From Achromobacter spanius (GTDB lineage: Bacteria > Pseudomonadota > Gammaproteobacteria > Burkholderiales > Burkholderiaceae_B), in contig NZ_CP121261.1 of the NCBI RefSeq assembly GCF_029637605.1, forward strand, positions 5,394,001-5,458,000: DNA of 64,000 nucleotides, in the 5' to 3' direction. Shown one piece after another: positions 9,745 to 19,894 of this stretch. The stretch's first letter is position 1. Each line of letters opens with the position of its first letter. A program made the position numbers and the translations under genes. The notes beneath the pieces are model-generated. The model was given only the letters and a program-made list of their open reading frames with translations, was not told where the DNA came from and did no database searches.

Positions 9745-10392
9745 ATGAACTCAAGAACAATGCTCAACCGGATGGCGGTGGTGGCGGCGGCGGGGGCCTT
9801 GCTGGCCGGTTGCGCCACGCAACAGCAAACCAATACTGCCGTGGGAACGGGCGCGGGGGCGGCGGTGGGCGCCGGCATCGGCGCGCTGATCGGACACGGC
9901 AAGGGCGCGGCCATCGGCGCCGGCATCGGCGCCGTGGCGGGTGGCCTGGTGGGTTACAACTGGAAGGTCGTCAAGGAAGACGTACAGCAATCGGGCGCAT
10001 CGTCCTTGGGCATCGACGTCGTCGAAATGCCCGATGGCAGCCTGAAGGTCAACATCCCCAGCGGCGTGTCGTTCGACACGGACAAGACGCAGTTGAAGCC
10101 GGCCTTGCTGCCCGTGCTGGACAGCGTGGGGCGCTCACTGAATCAGCATCCCGAATTGCGCGCCAAGGTGGTTGGCCACACCGACAGCACCGGTTCGCTG
10201 GCGCATAACCAGACACTGTCGGTCAACCGCGCCAAGAGCGTGACGGACTACCTGGCCAAGCAGGGCGTGGCCGCGGGCCGCATGAGCACGGAAGGGCGCG
10301 GTCCGAACGATCCCATCGGCGACAATGCCACCGCCGAAGGGCGCGCGCTGAACCGGCGCGTGGAAATCTATCTGTACGCTGTCAAGCAATAA
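9745..10392 (+). CDS. OmpA-family outer-membrane lipoprotein with glycine-zipper segment
   Basis: The 215-residue protein has a lipoprotein signal peptide with lipobox LLAGC, then a glycine-zipper stretch (repeats of GAGIGA type, about residues 35-70), then an OmpA C-terminal peptidoglycan-binding domain containing VSFDTDKTQLKP, GHTDSTGS and NRRVEIYL. It probably anchors the outer membrane to the cell wall, like the YiaD group. I start at the ATG at 9745, which has TGGAGG just upstream; an in-frame GTG at 9733 would lie inside that ribosome site. It is separated from the T6SS genes by 160 bases and is not an obvious part of that machine, although some T6SS membrane subunits carry OmpA domains. 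Confidence 0.9.
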   Translation: MNSRTMLNRMAVVAAAGALLAGCATQQQTNTAVGTGAGAAVGAGIGALIGHGKGAAIGAGIGAVAGGLVGYNWKVVKEDVQQSGASSLGIDVVEMPDGSLKVNIPSGVSFDTDKTQLKPALLPVLDSVGRSLNQHPELRAKVVGHTDSTGSLAHNQTLSVNRAKSVTDYLAKQGVAAGRMSTEGRGPNDPIGDNATAEGRALNRRVEIYLYAVKQ

Positions 10393-10401
10393 GGCCTTGC
10401 C

Positions 10402-10728
10402 ATGAGCATGCTTCCCCCCGCCCGTATCGGCACCGATACCGCCGTGGCCGCCCTGACCGGTTGGCAGGCCGTGGCCATGCGCGACGCGATTGAAAAACGC
10501 TTCCGTTTTCCGAATTTCAATGCCGCATTCGGGTTCATGGCGCGCGTGGCCATGTTCGCGGAAAAGCTGAACCATCATCCAGAATGGACCAACGTCTACA
10601 ACCGGGTGGACGTGACGCTGACCACGCATGACGCGGGCGGGGTGACCGAGCTGGATGTGCGCATGGCGCAGTTCATGGACGAAGCGGCTGCGCAGATGGG
10701 CGCCACGGCGCCGAAGTCCGACGCCTAG
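10402..10728 (+). CDS. phhB: Pterin-4a-carbinolamine dehydratase
   Basis: The enzyme dehydrates 4a-hydroxytetrahydropterin formed by aromatic amino acid hydroxylases, regenerating the cofactor. The 108 residues fit the family length, and the signature [17 protein letters not shown] (catalytic histidines in HHPEW) is intact around residues 53-70. No phenylalanine hydroxylase gene is in the window. The gene begins nine bases after the OmpA-lipoprotein stop. Its 3' end overlaps the convergent MarR gene by three bases. Confidence 0.9.
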   Translation: MSMLPPARIGTDTAVAALTGWQAVAMRDAIEKRFRFPNFNAAFGFMARVAMFAEKLNHHPEWTNVYNRVDVTLTTHDAGGVTELDVRMAQFMDEAAAQMGATAPKSDA

Positions 10729-11174
10729 CGGTCGTTTTCCTGGGTTTGCAGATGCTCGATCAGGCGGTCGAGCATCTCTCCCAGCACTTGCTGTTCGCTG
10801 GCGTCCAGGCAGCCGAAGATCTCTTCATTGCGCTGCGCAATCAGGTCGATGATGCGCTGGTATTGCGCCGTGCCCGCCTGGGTAGGCGTCAGCACCACGC
10901 CGCGCCCGTCGGACGTGGACAGCGCCTTTTCAACCAGCCCGCGATCCACCAGCGCCTGCGCCGACCGGCTGGCCTGCCCCTTGTTCAGATTCGCCGCGCG
11001 CGCCAGGTCGTTGACGGACAGCGGCGCGTAGCGCCCGATTGCGGCCAGGCAGCGCGCTTCACCCAGGGGGATGCCGCAGTCTTCCAGATAGGCACGATTC
11101 GTGTCCCGGTCCGTGATCTTGTTGAGCACGTGCAGGCGATACGTCAGGAATCGTTCCAGGGCAGGCGGTTTCAC
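10725..11174 (-). CDS. MarR-family transcriptional regulator
   Basis: The 149-residue winged-helix protein has the MarR layout: an N-terminal helix, a helix-turn-helix around residues 50-85 ([20 protein letters not shown]), and a wing with [16 protein letters not shown]. It starts with GTG at 11174, overlapping the stop of the DUF2783 gene (GTGA). It is therefore the third gene of an operon led by the flavin monooxygenase. Autoregulation through the paired inverted repeats at 13067-13103 is the simplest model. Such regulators usually respond to an aromatic ligand related to the monooxygenase substrate; the ligand cannot be read from sequence. Confidence 0.88.
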   Translation of the reverse strand: MKPPALERFLTYRLHVLNKITDRDTNRAYLEDCGIPLGEARCLAAIGRYAPLSVNDLARAANLNKGQASRSAQALVDRGLVEKALSTSDGRGVVLTPTQAGTAQYQRIIDLIAQRNEEIFGCLDASEQQVLGEMLDRLIEHLQTQENDR

Positions 11175-11398
11175 GTTGGGCGGGCAGGAGTGGTGGCGGG
11201 ATAGTTTGCCACAGCGGCTTCGCCCTGGCAGGCGCTTTCGGCTTCAGCCAGCAGCGCCAGCGCCGTGGCAGCGTCTGGCTGCCGGCTTAGTAGCGACAAG
11301 CCCAGTATCGATAGAAACAACGGCGCCTGGGATTCCCCCACGCGCGTCAGCGTCTGCGCCATGCGGGTGTAGACCTGGTCAAGTTCGTCGTTGTTCAT
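11171..11398 (-). CDS. Small DUF2783-like protein of the monooxygenase operon
   Basis: A 75-residue protein, mostly helical, with the pattern LDQVYTRMAQTLTRVGE. It overlaps the monooxygenase gene by four bases (ATGA) and MarR by four (GTGA), so translation of all three is coupled. Small DUF2783 proteins are commonly found directly after FAD-dependent aromatic monooxygenase genes, and the pattern and position agree with that family. Its role is not known; a chaperone or accessory subunit for the monooxygenase is possible. Confidence 0.65.
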   Translation of the reverse strand: MNNDELDQVYTRMAQTLTRVGESQAPLFLSILGLSLLSRQPDAATALALLAEAESACQGEAAVANYPATTPARPT

Positions 11399-13044
11399 GC
11401 TTGGCCTTCCTGTGTGGTGGACTGGGCGATCAAGGGATAATAGGGCGCCAGGGCGGCGCGCAGTTGGGCGGCTTGTGGCGCGGCTTGTGGCGCGGCTTGT
11501 GGTGCGACCCAGCGGCCCAGCACATAGCCGTCGGGGCGTATCAGGATGACGGTGCCTTCGGCGGCGGCGTAGCGCTCGCGCAACTGGCCGTGGGCATCTT
11601 CCAGACCGCCATCGCCAGTGCGCAGGACGCGTAATGGGTGGGGGGCGTCTTGCGTATCGGCCACCAGGGCGTCCAGTTCGCGCGCCAGCGATGCCGAGGG
11701 CGACACCGCCAGCATGACGAAACCACGGCCGAAGCTCTCGCTGACATAGCAGGGCTTGCCGCCGTCATGCAGGCGCGCGTCGGGCGCGGGCTGGCCGGGG
11801 GCGGCGGCGGGGCCGGCCTGCGGCGCGCCGTCGGTCAGGTTCAGTGGCGAACCGTCGTAGGAAATGGGAGCGGATTGGCGCGGGTTGATCAGCGAGCGTA
11901 CGGTGTCATCCACCAGCGCCAGGCGCAGCGCGGCTTCGCGCATCAGGCGAAAGCCGAAGTCGGGCGGCGCCATGAATTCGGTGCTCTTGGCGCCATAGGC
12001 CAGGTTCTGGCGGGTAGCGTGGACGCGCTCGGTGCTGTAGCTGTCCAGCAGGCTGTCGGGCGCTTGGCCTTTCAACACCCAGGCGAGTTTCCACGCCAGG
12101 TTGCCGGCGTCGTCCAGGCCGGAATTCAAGCCACGCACGCCGAAGATCGGCACCAGGTGGCCGGCGTCTCCGGCGAACAGCACGCGCCCGTGGCGGTACT
12201 GGTTCAGCGTCAGGCATTTGGCGTTGTAGACCGAGATCCATAACGGCTTCCATGGCGCGGTTTCGCCGATCATGTCCAGATGGCTTTGCACGCGCGGCAG
12301 CACGTTTTCAGGTTTGACGGCTTCTTCGGGGTCTTCGTCGTCGCGGATCTGGTAGTCAACCCGCCAGACGTTGCCGGGCTGCCGGTGCATCAGCAGGGTC
12401 GAGCCGGGGTTGGACGGCGGGTCGAACCAGGCCAGGCGTTCCACGGGGCGGCTGGATGCCTGTTCGATGTCGACGATGACGTAGCGGCCTTCGTACTGCA
12501 TGCCTTCGAGCTTCAGCCCCATGGCTTCGCGCACGGTGCTGCGTCCACCGTCGCAGGCAATCAGCCAGTCGGCGCGCACGGTCTGGCGTTGACCGTCGGC
12601 GTCGATGTCGACAGTGACACCGTCCGCGTCGGCGCGCAGACCGGCCACGCGGGCCGACCATTGCAAGGCCGCCAGGTCCGGGTGGCGCTGCATGGCCTGA
12701 TGGGCGTATTCCTCGATTGAGTACTGCTGGATGTTGACCATCGGCGCGTAGCGTTGCAGCGGGTCGTGCGGCATTTCGAAGTGCAGCACTTCGCGGTCGC
12801 GGTAATAGCTGCGGCCGCCGGTCCAGGGCAGCCCGGTGGCCACCAGTGGCTTGTCCGCGCCGGCCCACGCCATGATCTCCTGCGAGCGGCGCGAAATACA
12901 GATGGCGCGGCTGCCGCTGCAATAGTCGTCATCAGCCTCCACGGTGAGGGACGCAATGCCGTATTCGGCCAGCAGGGCGGCCAAGGTCAGCCCGACGGGG
13001 CCTCCGCCGGCAATCAGAACGGGTACGTGCGAGGGGAGCGGCAT
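11395..13044 (-). CDS. FAD-dependent aromatic monooxygenase (MhpA/PheA-TfdB type)
   Basis: A 549-residue class A flavoprotein hydroxylase. It shows the dinucleotide-binding motif IAGGGPVGLTLA near the N-terminus, the DG motif IACDGGRSTVREAMG and the GD motif RVLFAGDAGHLVPIFGVRG, followed by a thioredoxin-like C-terminal part. It should use NAD(P)H and oxygen to hydroxylate a phenolic or aryl-acid substrate, which cannot be specified. I start at the ATG at 13044, preceded by CCGGAGA; an in-frame ATG at 13074 lies within the promoter palindrome. Near the C-terminus a 12-base DNA repeat gives three copies of the residues QAAP or similar. First gene of a three-gene operon with DUF2783 and MarR. 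Confidence 0.87.
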   Translation of the reverse strand: MPLPSHVPVLIAGGGPVGLTLAALLAEYGIASLTVEADDDYCSGSRAICISRRSQEIMAWAGADKPLVATGLPWTGGRSYYRDREVLHFEMPHDPLQRYAPMVNIQQYSIEEYAHQAMQRHPDLAALQWSARVAGLRADADGVTVDIDADGQRQTVRADWLIACDGGRSTVREAMGLKLEGMQYEGRYVIVDIEQASSRPVERLAWFDPPSNPGSTLLMHRQPGNVWRVDYQIRDDEDPEEAVKPENVLPRVQSHLDMIGETAPWKPLWISVYNAKCLTLNQYRHGRVLFAGDAGHLVPIFGVRGLNSGLDDAGNLAWKLAWVLKGQAPDSLLDSYSTERVHATRQNLAYGAKSTEFMAPPDFGFRLMREAALRLALVDDTVRSLINPRQSAPISYDGSPLNLTDGAPQAGPAAAPGQPAPDARLHDGGKPCYVSESFGRGFVMLAVSPSASLARELDALVADTQDAPHPLRVLRTGDGGLEDAHGQLRERYAAAEGTVILIRPDGYVLGRWVAPQAAPQAAPQAAQLRAALAPYYPLIAQSTTQEGQA

Positions 13045-13066
13045 CTTGTCTCCGGTATTTGGTTGT

Positions 13067-13103
13067 TTGCGCAACTATATGCGCAAAAGGTTGCGTGCGC
13101 AAC
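13067..13103 (-). promoter_or_regulatory. Monooxygenase operon promoter overlapped by two inverted repeats (probable MarR operators)
   Basis: On the minus strand a -35 TTGCGC (13102-13097), a 17-base spacer and a -10 TATAGT (13079-13074) precede the operon. Two inverted repeats cover these boxes: TTGCGCA-N6-TGCGCAA at 13067-13086, centred on the -10 region, and GTTGCG-TG-CGCAAC at 13090-13103, over the -35. Their centres are 20 bases apart, about two helical turns. This is what a MarR-type repressor operator is expected to look like. The MarR gene at the end of the operon is the likely partner. Confidence 0.72.
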
Positions 13104-13119
13104 GATTTTGTGCGGGCGC

Positions 13120-13143
13120 AAAAAAACCCGCCGAGGCGGGTTT
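13120..13143 (-). terminator. Rho-independent terminator after the coiled-coil membrane protein gene
   Basis: Read on the minus strand, AAACCCGC and GCGGGTTT form a short GC stem with a four-base loop, followed by a run of T. It lies 20 bases after the stop of the 13164-13868 gene and separates it from the monooxygenase promoter. Confidence 0.8.
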
Positions 13144-13163
13144 CCGGGGCCAGCGCGACGCGC

Positions 13164-13868
13164 TTACTTGCGCACGTTATAGATGCGCATTGCCTGCTGC
13201 TTCTGGTTGCCGTCCATCACGCGCAGTACCACCACGCGGGGGTTGAAGCCGTCGGGCAGCGTAAGCTCGCCCAGCGCGTAATCGTAACGGTCGACGTTCA
13301 GTGCCGGGCCTTCCGGGGTGATCGTGGCGGCGCGGCCATTGGGGTAGTTGCCCTCGATGGCGAACGTGAGCGTGCCCTGGAAGGGCGCGCCCGACGGTTC
13401 TTCGCGCATGACGAGCACCTGGTAGCCGAGTTGGCCGGTGCCGCGCTTGAAACTTGCCGAGCGGATGCCCAGATTGCCGCCGCGCGGGTCGGGCGGCATG
13501 GCGTCCTGGAACAGGACCAGTTCCTTGTTCAGCGTGTCGATCCTGGCGCGGGCGTCGGCCAGTTCGGTGGTCAGTTTTTCATGGCCGGCCTTGTTGGCGT
13601 CGCGCTGCTGGGTGGCTTCTTCCAGTTGCGTTTGCAGGCGCTGGCGTTCCAGGTTGGACGCGCTCAGATCCGTGTGCAGGGACTCGGATTGCTCAACCGT
13701 CAGGCGTTGCGGACCGTAATTGGTTTGCAGAAAGAGCACGCCGCCCGCACCCAGGGCAATTCCCACCAGAAGCAGGACAAGCCAGCGCGGCAGGCGCCGC
13801 GTACGTTGACCGGGTTGGTATACGGAGGGCTTGAACACGGCCCGTTGCGATCTTCCAAACATCCCCAT
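13164..13868 (-). CDS. Membrane-anchored coiled-coil protein (DUF6776-like), function unknown
   Basis: The 234-residue protein has a basic N-terminus, one membrane segment (about 28-48, LVLLLVGIALGAGGVLFL), a heptad-rich coiled coil (about 60-125) and a C-terminal beta-rich domain with QLGYQVLVMREE and ITPEGPALNV. The domain would face the periplasm. I start at the ATG at 13868, with AGGAAG upstream. The pattern resembles DUF6776 proteins of betaproteobacteria; I cannot give a function. It ends at a clear terminator and stands alone downstream of murU. Confidence 0.65.
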   Translation of the reverse strand: MGMFGRSQRAVFKPSVYQPGQRTRRLPRWLVLLLVGIALGAGGVLFLQTNYGPQRLTVEQSESLHTDLSASNLERQRLQTQLEEATQQRDANKAGHEKLTTELADARARIDTLNKELVLFQDAMPPDPRGGNLGIRSASFKRGTGQLGYQVLVMREEPSGAPFQGTLTFAIEGNYPNGRAATITPEGPALNVDRYDYALGELTLPDGFNPRVVVLRVMDGNQKQQAMRIYNVRK

Positions 13869-14013
13869 TCCTAGAAAACTTCCTGTGTGTGTGCTTGTCC
13901 GCCGCGAGTGTGTCCGCGCGCGCCAAAGCGTCAGAGAATACCCCGTTAGCCAGGGTGCTTGGGTGCGCGGAAAATCCTGGTTGCGCACCTTGATATTGTG
14001 AAATATGTGAGCG

Positions 14014-15740
<1,727 letters not shown>

Positions 15741-15820
15741 GGATGATCCGTGTCAGAAGGGCAATATTGCTGAAATTTGCGTTCGGCGCACATAAGGCTG
15801 GGCGTATGGCGCGGCTTCTC

Positions 15821-15826
15821 TATAAT
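15821..15826 (+). promoter_or_regulatory. Possible -10 box (TATAAT) of the lptD-surA-rsmA operon
   Basis: A perfect TATAAT lies in the amgK-lptD divergent gap, 83 bases before the lptD start. I see no good -35 at 16-18 bases upstream, so this could be an activator-dependent promoter or a chance match. Confidence 0.4.
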
Positions 15827-15908
15827 ACCGGCTCGATTCCACCAGCATCGGCGGTTCTTTGTCGTCGGTGCCAGGCATTTCCATCGTCAAAAAGGGCTGT
15901 TTTCACTC

Positions 15909-18308
15909 GTGCGCAAGGTTCGGTGGTTGATCCTCTCTGCTGTCAGCGTCGCCGCCGGAGCCGTCCAGGCTCAAGGTAGCCAAGGTTCGACTCCCGCTGC
16001 ACCCTCGGCAAGCTCGGCAACCGCCACCCCCGCGGCTCCCGTGTTGCGCACGTCGCCCGGTTTGCGGATGCATCGCCTGCCGGACGACAACATTCCCGCG
16101 TATCTGGAAGCGGACAGCATCGAAGGCGACCCGGAGTCCGACCTGACCCTGAGCGGCAGCGCGCAAGTGCGCCGCATCGACGGGATCATCAAGGGCGACC
16201 GCATCAACTATCGCAAGGACACGGGCGAAGTCGACGTCCAGGGCAGCGCGCGCATGATGCGCGACGGCACCCTGGTGACCGGCCCTAACGCGAAGTTCAA
16301 CGTCGACAAGTATTCAGGCGAAGTCGAACAGCCCAATTTCTGGATGGGCGCCACCGGCGGCTTTGCCGTGGCCGAACACGCCGACATCTTCAGCAAGTCG
16401 CAGATGCGGCTGCATACGGTCACGTACAGCGGCTGCTCTTGCGAAACGCCGTCCTGGTACATCAAGGCCAAAACCGTCGACATCGATTTCGACGAAAACG
16501 AAGGCGTGGCGCGCAACGGCGTGCTGTATTTCAAGGACGTGCCGATCCTGGCGTCGCCCTACATGACCTTCCCGGTCAAGAAAGAGCGCAAGTCGGGCTT
16601 CTTGATGCCGACCTACGGCACCACCAGCCAGGGCGGCTTTGACTTTTCGCTGCCGTATTACCTGAACCTGGCCCCCAATTACGACCTGACGCTCCAGCCG
16701 CGCTATTTCTCCAAGCGCGGCATGCAGTTGGGTGGCGAATTCCGCTATCTGGGTTCGTCCTATGTCGGCACCATCGACGGCACTTACCTGCCCAACGACA
16801 ACGTCACCAGCGAAGACCGCTGGATGTACTGGTGGCGCCATCAGCAGACGTTTTCGCATGGCTTCTACGCCGACTGGGATCTTGCCAAGGTATCGGACGA
16901 CAACTACTTCCGCGACATCTCGCAGTTGGGCCTGAACCAGGCGTCAACCACCTATCTGCCGCAGCGCGGCCGCGTGGGCTGGGCGTCCAACTACTGGAGC
17001 GCGTACGCCCAGGTCTACAAGTACCAGACGCTGCAGGATCCGGACGCACCGCTGGTGCCGCCGTATGACAAGGAACCCGAGCTCTACCTGCGTGGCGCGC
17101 GCTACGACTGGGGTGGCTTCGATGTGGATTGGACGTCGACCGCCGTGCGTTTCCGCCGGCCTGATTTCGGCTCCTCGGTGCGTTACCCCGATGGCGACCG
17201 CCTGCAGTCCTACCCGACGGTGTCCTATCCGATCGTGCGGCCGGGCTGGTTCATCATCCCGAAGGCGGGCGTGAATTACACCCAGTACCAGACCAAATGG
17301 TATGGCGAGGACGCGCTTGGCTTGAACGGCGGCTCGGCCGACGGCCTGCCGCGCTCGCAGTCGCGCACCGTGCCCATCATGTCGCTGGACGCCGGCTTGA
17401 TTTTCGAGCGCGACACGACCTTGTTCGGCAAGGCCTCCACGCAAACGCTCGAACCGCGCCTGTACTACCTGCGCGTGCCGTATCGCGACCAGTCCAAGAT
17501 GCCGGTCTTCGATACGTCGTTGGCGGATTTCAGCTTTTCGCAGGCGTTTGAAGAGAACATCTACACCGGCGGCTGGGACCGTATTTCCAACGCCAACCAG
17601 CTGACCGCCGCGCTGACCTCGCGCTGGCTGGATGCCAACACGGGCTTCGAGCGCATGTCGCTGGCCGTGGCGCAGCGCCTGTACTTTGAAGACCAAAAGG
17701 TCACGCTGCCCGGCGAGACGCCGCGTGAAAACGTCCGTTCCGACTTCCTCGTGGGCGCCAGCGCGGCACTGACCGACACGCTCAGCACCGACGTGGCGGC
17801 GCAGTACAACCCTTACGACAACCAGTGGTCGCGTGGCTTGGTCAGCGCCCGCTGGTCGCCGCAGCGCCTGACCACGGTGGCGGTGTCGTATCGTTATCAG
17901 CGTGACCCGCAAACGGGTGTCCAATACCAGCCCCAGGGCCAGAACCAGGTCAGCCTGGCGGTCCAATGGCCGTTCAGCAAGCGCTGGTACGGTGTGGGCC
18001 GGGTGGACTATTCCTTGCGCTCCGGGCCGTCCAGCACGGTCGCCAATACGACGGAATCTCCCCGCGTGACGCAGGCCATCGCCGGCCTGGAGTACAAGGG
18101 TGATTGCTGCTGGGTGGGCCGCGTGGTCTACCAGCGCTATGCCGTATCGGCAACGGACGCCAACTCCGCGGTGTTCTTCCAGCTTGAGCTGAGCGGGCTG
18201 GGTTCCCTGGGAACTGACCCGATGAACCTGCTGAACAGAAGTATCCCCGGCTACACCAGCATTACACCGCCCGTGCCGGCTGGGACCACATTTGAAAGGT
18301 ATGAATGA
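15909..18308 (+). CDS. lptD: LPS-assembly outer-membrane protein LptD
   Basis: LptD with LptE inserts lipopolysaccharide into the outer leaflet of the outer membrane. The protein is 799 residues from the GTG at 15909, chosen because it begins a clean signal peptide (VRKVRWLILSAVSVAAG, cleavage near AQA). An OstA-type jellyroll follows at about 60-200, then the large beta-barrel. Cysteines that form the LptD disulphides are visible in SGCSCETP (near 177) and GDCCWVG (near 733). The stop overlaps the surA start, matching the usual lptD-surA coupling. Reading the frame further upstream gives non-conserved residues. Confidence 0.95.
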   Translation: MRKVRWLILSAVSVAAGAVQAQGSQGSTPAAPSASSATATPAAPVLRTSPGLRMHRLPDDNIPAYLEADSIEGDPESDLTLSGSAQVRRIDGIIKGDRINYRKDTGEVDVQGSARMMRDGTLVTGPNAKFNVDKYSGEVEQPNFWMGATGGFAVAEHADIFSKSQMRLHTVTYSGCSCETPSWYIKAKTVDIDFDENEGVARNGVLYFKDVPILASPYMTFPVKKERKSGFLMPTYGTTSQGGFDFSLPYYLNLAPNYDLTLQPRYFSKRGMQLGGEFRYLGSSYVGTIDGTYLPNDNVTSEDRWMYWWRHQQTFSHGFYADWDLAKVSDDNYFRDISQLGLNQASTTYLPQRGRVGWASNYWSAYAQVYKYQTLQDPDAPLVPPYDKEPELYLRGARYDWGGFDVDWTSTAVRFRRPDFGSSVRYPDGDRLQSYPTVSYPIVRPGWFIIPKAGVNYTQYQTKWYGEDALGLNGGSADGLPRSQSRTVPIMSLDAGLIFERDTTLFGKASTQTLEPRLYYLRVPYRDQSKMPVFDTSLADFSFSQAFEENIYTGGWDRISNANQLTAALTSRWLDANTGFERMSLAVAQRLYFEDQKVTLPGETPRENVRSDFLVGASAALTDTLSTDVAAQYNPYDNQWSRGLVSARWSPQRLTTVAVSYRYQRDPQTGVQYQPQGQNQVSLAVQWPFSKRWYGVGRVDYSLRSGPSSTVANTTESPRVTQAIAGLEYKGDCCWVGRVVYQRYAVSATDANSAVFFQLELSGLGSLGTDPMNLLNRSIPGYTSITPPVPAGTTFERYE

Positions 18309-19876
18309 TGCGTAGGTTGCACTCTTTGCGCCGCCTGTCCGGCAGTGCGCTGTTGTTGGCCCTTTGCGCCGGTCTGTCCGCCGCACCCGTGGCCGCGCAG
18401 ACAGGCCGGGCCGCGAACAACGGCGCCAAGGCCGCGCCCGCCGCTCAGCAGAACGCGCCGCAGGGCGAGCAGTTCGTGGATGGCATTGCCGCGGTGGTCG
18501 ACAAGGACGTGATCACGCTGCGCGAATTGCGCGAGGCGTCGACCCGCATTTCGTCCGAACTTAAGGGGCGTGGCATCCAGGTGCCCGACGACCAGACCCT
18601 GCAGCATCAAGTGCTGCAGCGCCTGATCATGGAGCGCGTGCAGCGCCACGAAGCCGACCGCCTGGGCATACGCGTGGACGACGCGCAAGTCGATCAGGCC
18701 ATCCAGACCATCGCCGGCCGCAACAAGATCAGCGTGGCGCAATTGCGTGCCGAAATCGAAAAATCGGGCACGACGTGGGATAGCTACCGCAAGTCGCTGC
18801 GCGACGAGATCCGTACGGACCGCCTGCGCCAACGCGCGGTGGATTCCACGATCGTCATCTCGGACAACGAAGTCGACGCTTTCCTGAAAGACCAGCGCCG
18901 CAACCCGGCTTTTGGCGCCGCGCCCCAGCAGCCCCAACCGCAGGCGCGGCCCGAACCCACGCCCGAGCAAGCCGCGGTGCCTTCGGGTCCGATGCTCTAC
19001 GCGTTGGCGCAGATTCTGGTGCGCGTGCCGGAAGGCTCGTCGCCCGAACAGTTGGCGGTGCTGCGCAAGAAGGCCGAAGGCCTGCTGGCCCGCGCCAAGC
19101 GTGGCGACGACTTCGCCAGCCTGGCGGCTGCCGCGTCTGACGGCCCGGAGGCGTTGCAAGGCGGCGTCATGGGCGTGCGCCCGCTGGATGGCTGGCCCGA
19201 CCTGTTCGTCAAGGCCATCAGCGATCTGCAAAAGGGCCAGGTCAGCAACCTGATCCAGAGCGGCAACGGTTTCCACATCATCAAGGTGATGGACCGTGGC
19301 ACGGCCCAGCCGGCCCCGGGCCGCACCGCGCGCGCGCCGGCTCCCACGCCCGCGCCGCAGCCGGCCGCGCGTCCGCAAGCTGCCGCGCAGCAAGGCCCCA
19401 CCGAAGTGATGCAGACCCGCGCGCGTCACATCCTGATCAAGACCTCCACCGTCATGAGCGACGAAGCCGCGCGCCAGCGCCTGGAACAGGTGCGTCAGCG
19501 CCTGGTGTCGGGCACCGCCAAGTTCGAAGACATGGCGCGTCAGTACTCGCAGGATTCGACCGCGCCGCAGGGCGGCGAGCTGGGATGGCTGAACCCGGGT
19601 GAAACCGTGCCGCCGTTCGAAGCCGCCATGAACGCCCTGAAGCCGGGCGAGATCAGCCAGCCGGTCCAGTCGCCTTTCGGTTGGCACTTGATCCAGGTTG
19701 AAGAACGCCGCCAGCATGACGCTACCGACGACATGGCCCGCATGAAGGCGCGCCAGACCTTGTTCGAGCGCCGCGCACAACCGGCTTTTGAAGATTGGCT
19801 CGAGCAGTTGCGCGCTCAGGCCTATATCGACAACCGGCTTGAAAAGCAGCAAAAGATCCAGCAGAACAACCGCTAA
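18305..19876 (+). CDS. surA: Periplasmic peptidyl-prolyl isomerase and chaperone SurA
   Basis: SurA escorts unfolded outer-membrane proteins, including LptD, to the BAM complex. The 523 residues comprise a signal peptide (to about 34, SAAPVAAQ), the N-terminal chaperone domain (about 58-200, starting VDGIAAVVDKDVITL), and two parvulin domains (about 225-340 and 372-470), each with the typical ILVRVPEGSS or HILIKTS opening and FHIIKV or WHLIQV end. Two proline/alanine-rich linkers, near 198-225 and 338-370, make it longer than E. coli SurA (428 residues). The start overlaps lptD. In enterobacteria pdxA follows; here rsmA follows directly. Confidence 0.95.
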   Translation: MMRRLHSLRRLSGSALLLALCAGLSAAPVAAQTGRAANNGAKAAPAAQQNAPQGEQFVDGIAAVVDKDVITLRELREASTRISSELKGRGIQVPDDQTLQHQVLQRLIMERVQRHEADRLGIRVDDAQVDQAIQTIAGRNKISVAQLRAEIEKSGTTWDSYRKSLRDEIRTDRLRQRAVDSTIVISDNEVDAFLKDQRRNPAFGAAPQQPQPQARPEPTPEQAAVPSGPMLYALAQILVRVPEGSSPEQLAVLRKKAEGLLARAKRGDDFASLAAAASDGPEALQGGVMGVRPLDGWPDLFVKAISDLQKGQVSNLIQSGNGFHIIKVMDRGTAQPAPGRTARAPAPTPAPQPAARPQAAAQQGPTEVMQTRARHILIKTSTVMSDEAARQRLEQVRQRLVSGTAKFEDMARQYSQDSTAPQGGELGWLNPGETVPPFEAAMNALKPGEISQPVQSPFGWHLIQVEERRQHDATDDMARMKARQTLFERRAQPAFEDWLEQLRAQAYIDNRLEKQQKIQQNNR

Positions 19877-19894
19877 ACGCATTACAGGCTTTTC

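Noticed and set aside
9745..10392. OmpA-like lipoprotein as a T6SS peptidoglycan-anchor subunit
   Set aside because: It has its own gap of 160 bases, an outer-membrane lipobox and glycine zipper, and no TssL-type membrane segment. It looks like a general lipoprotein.
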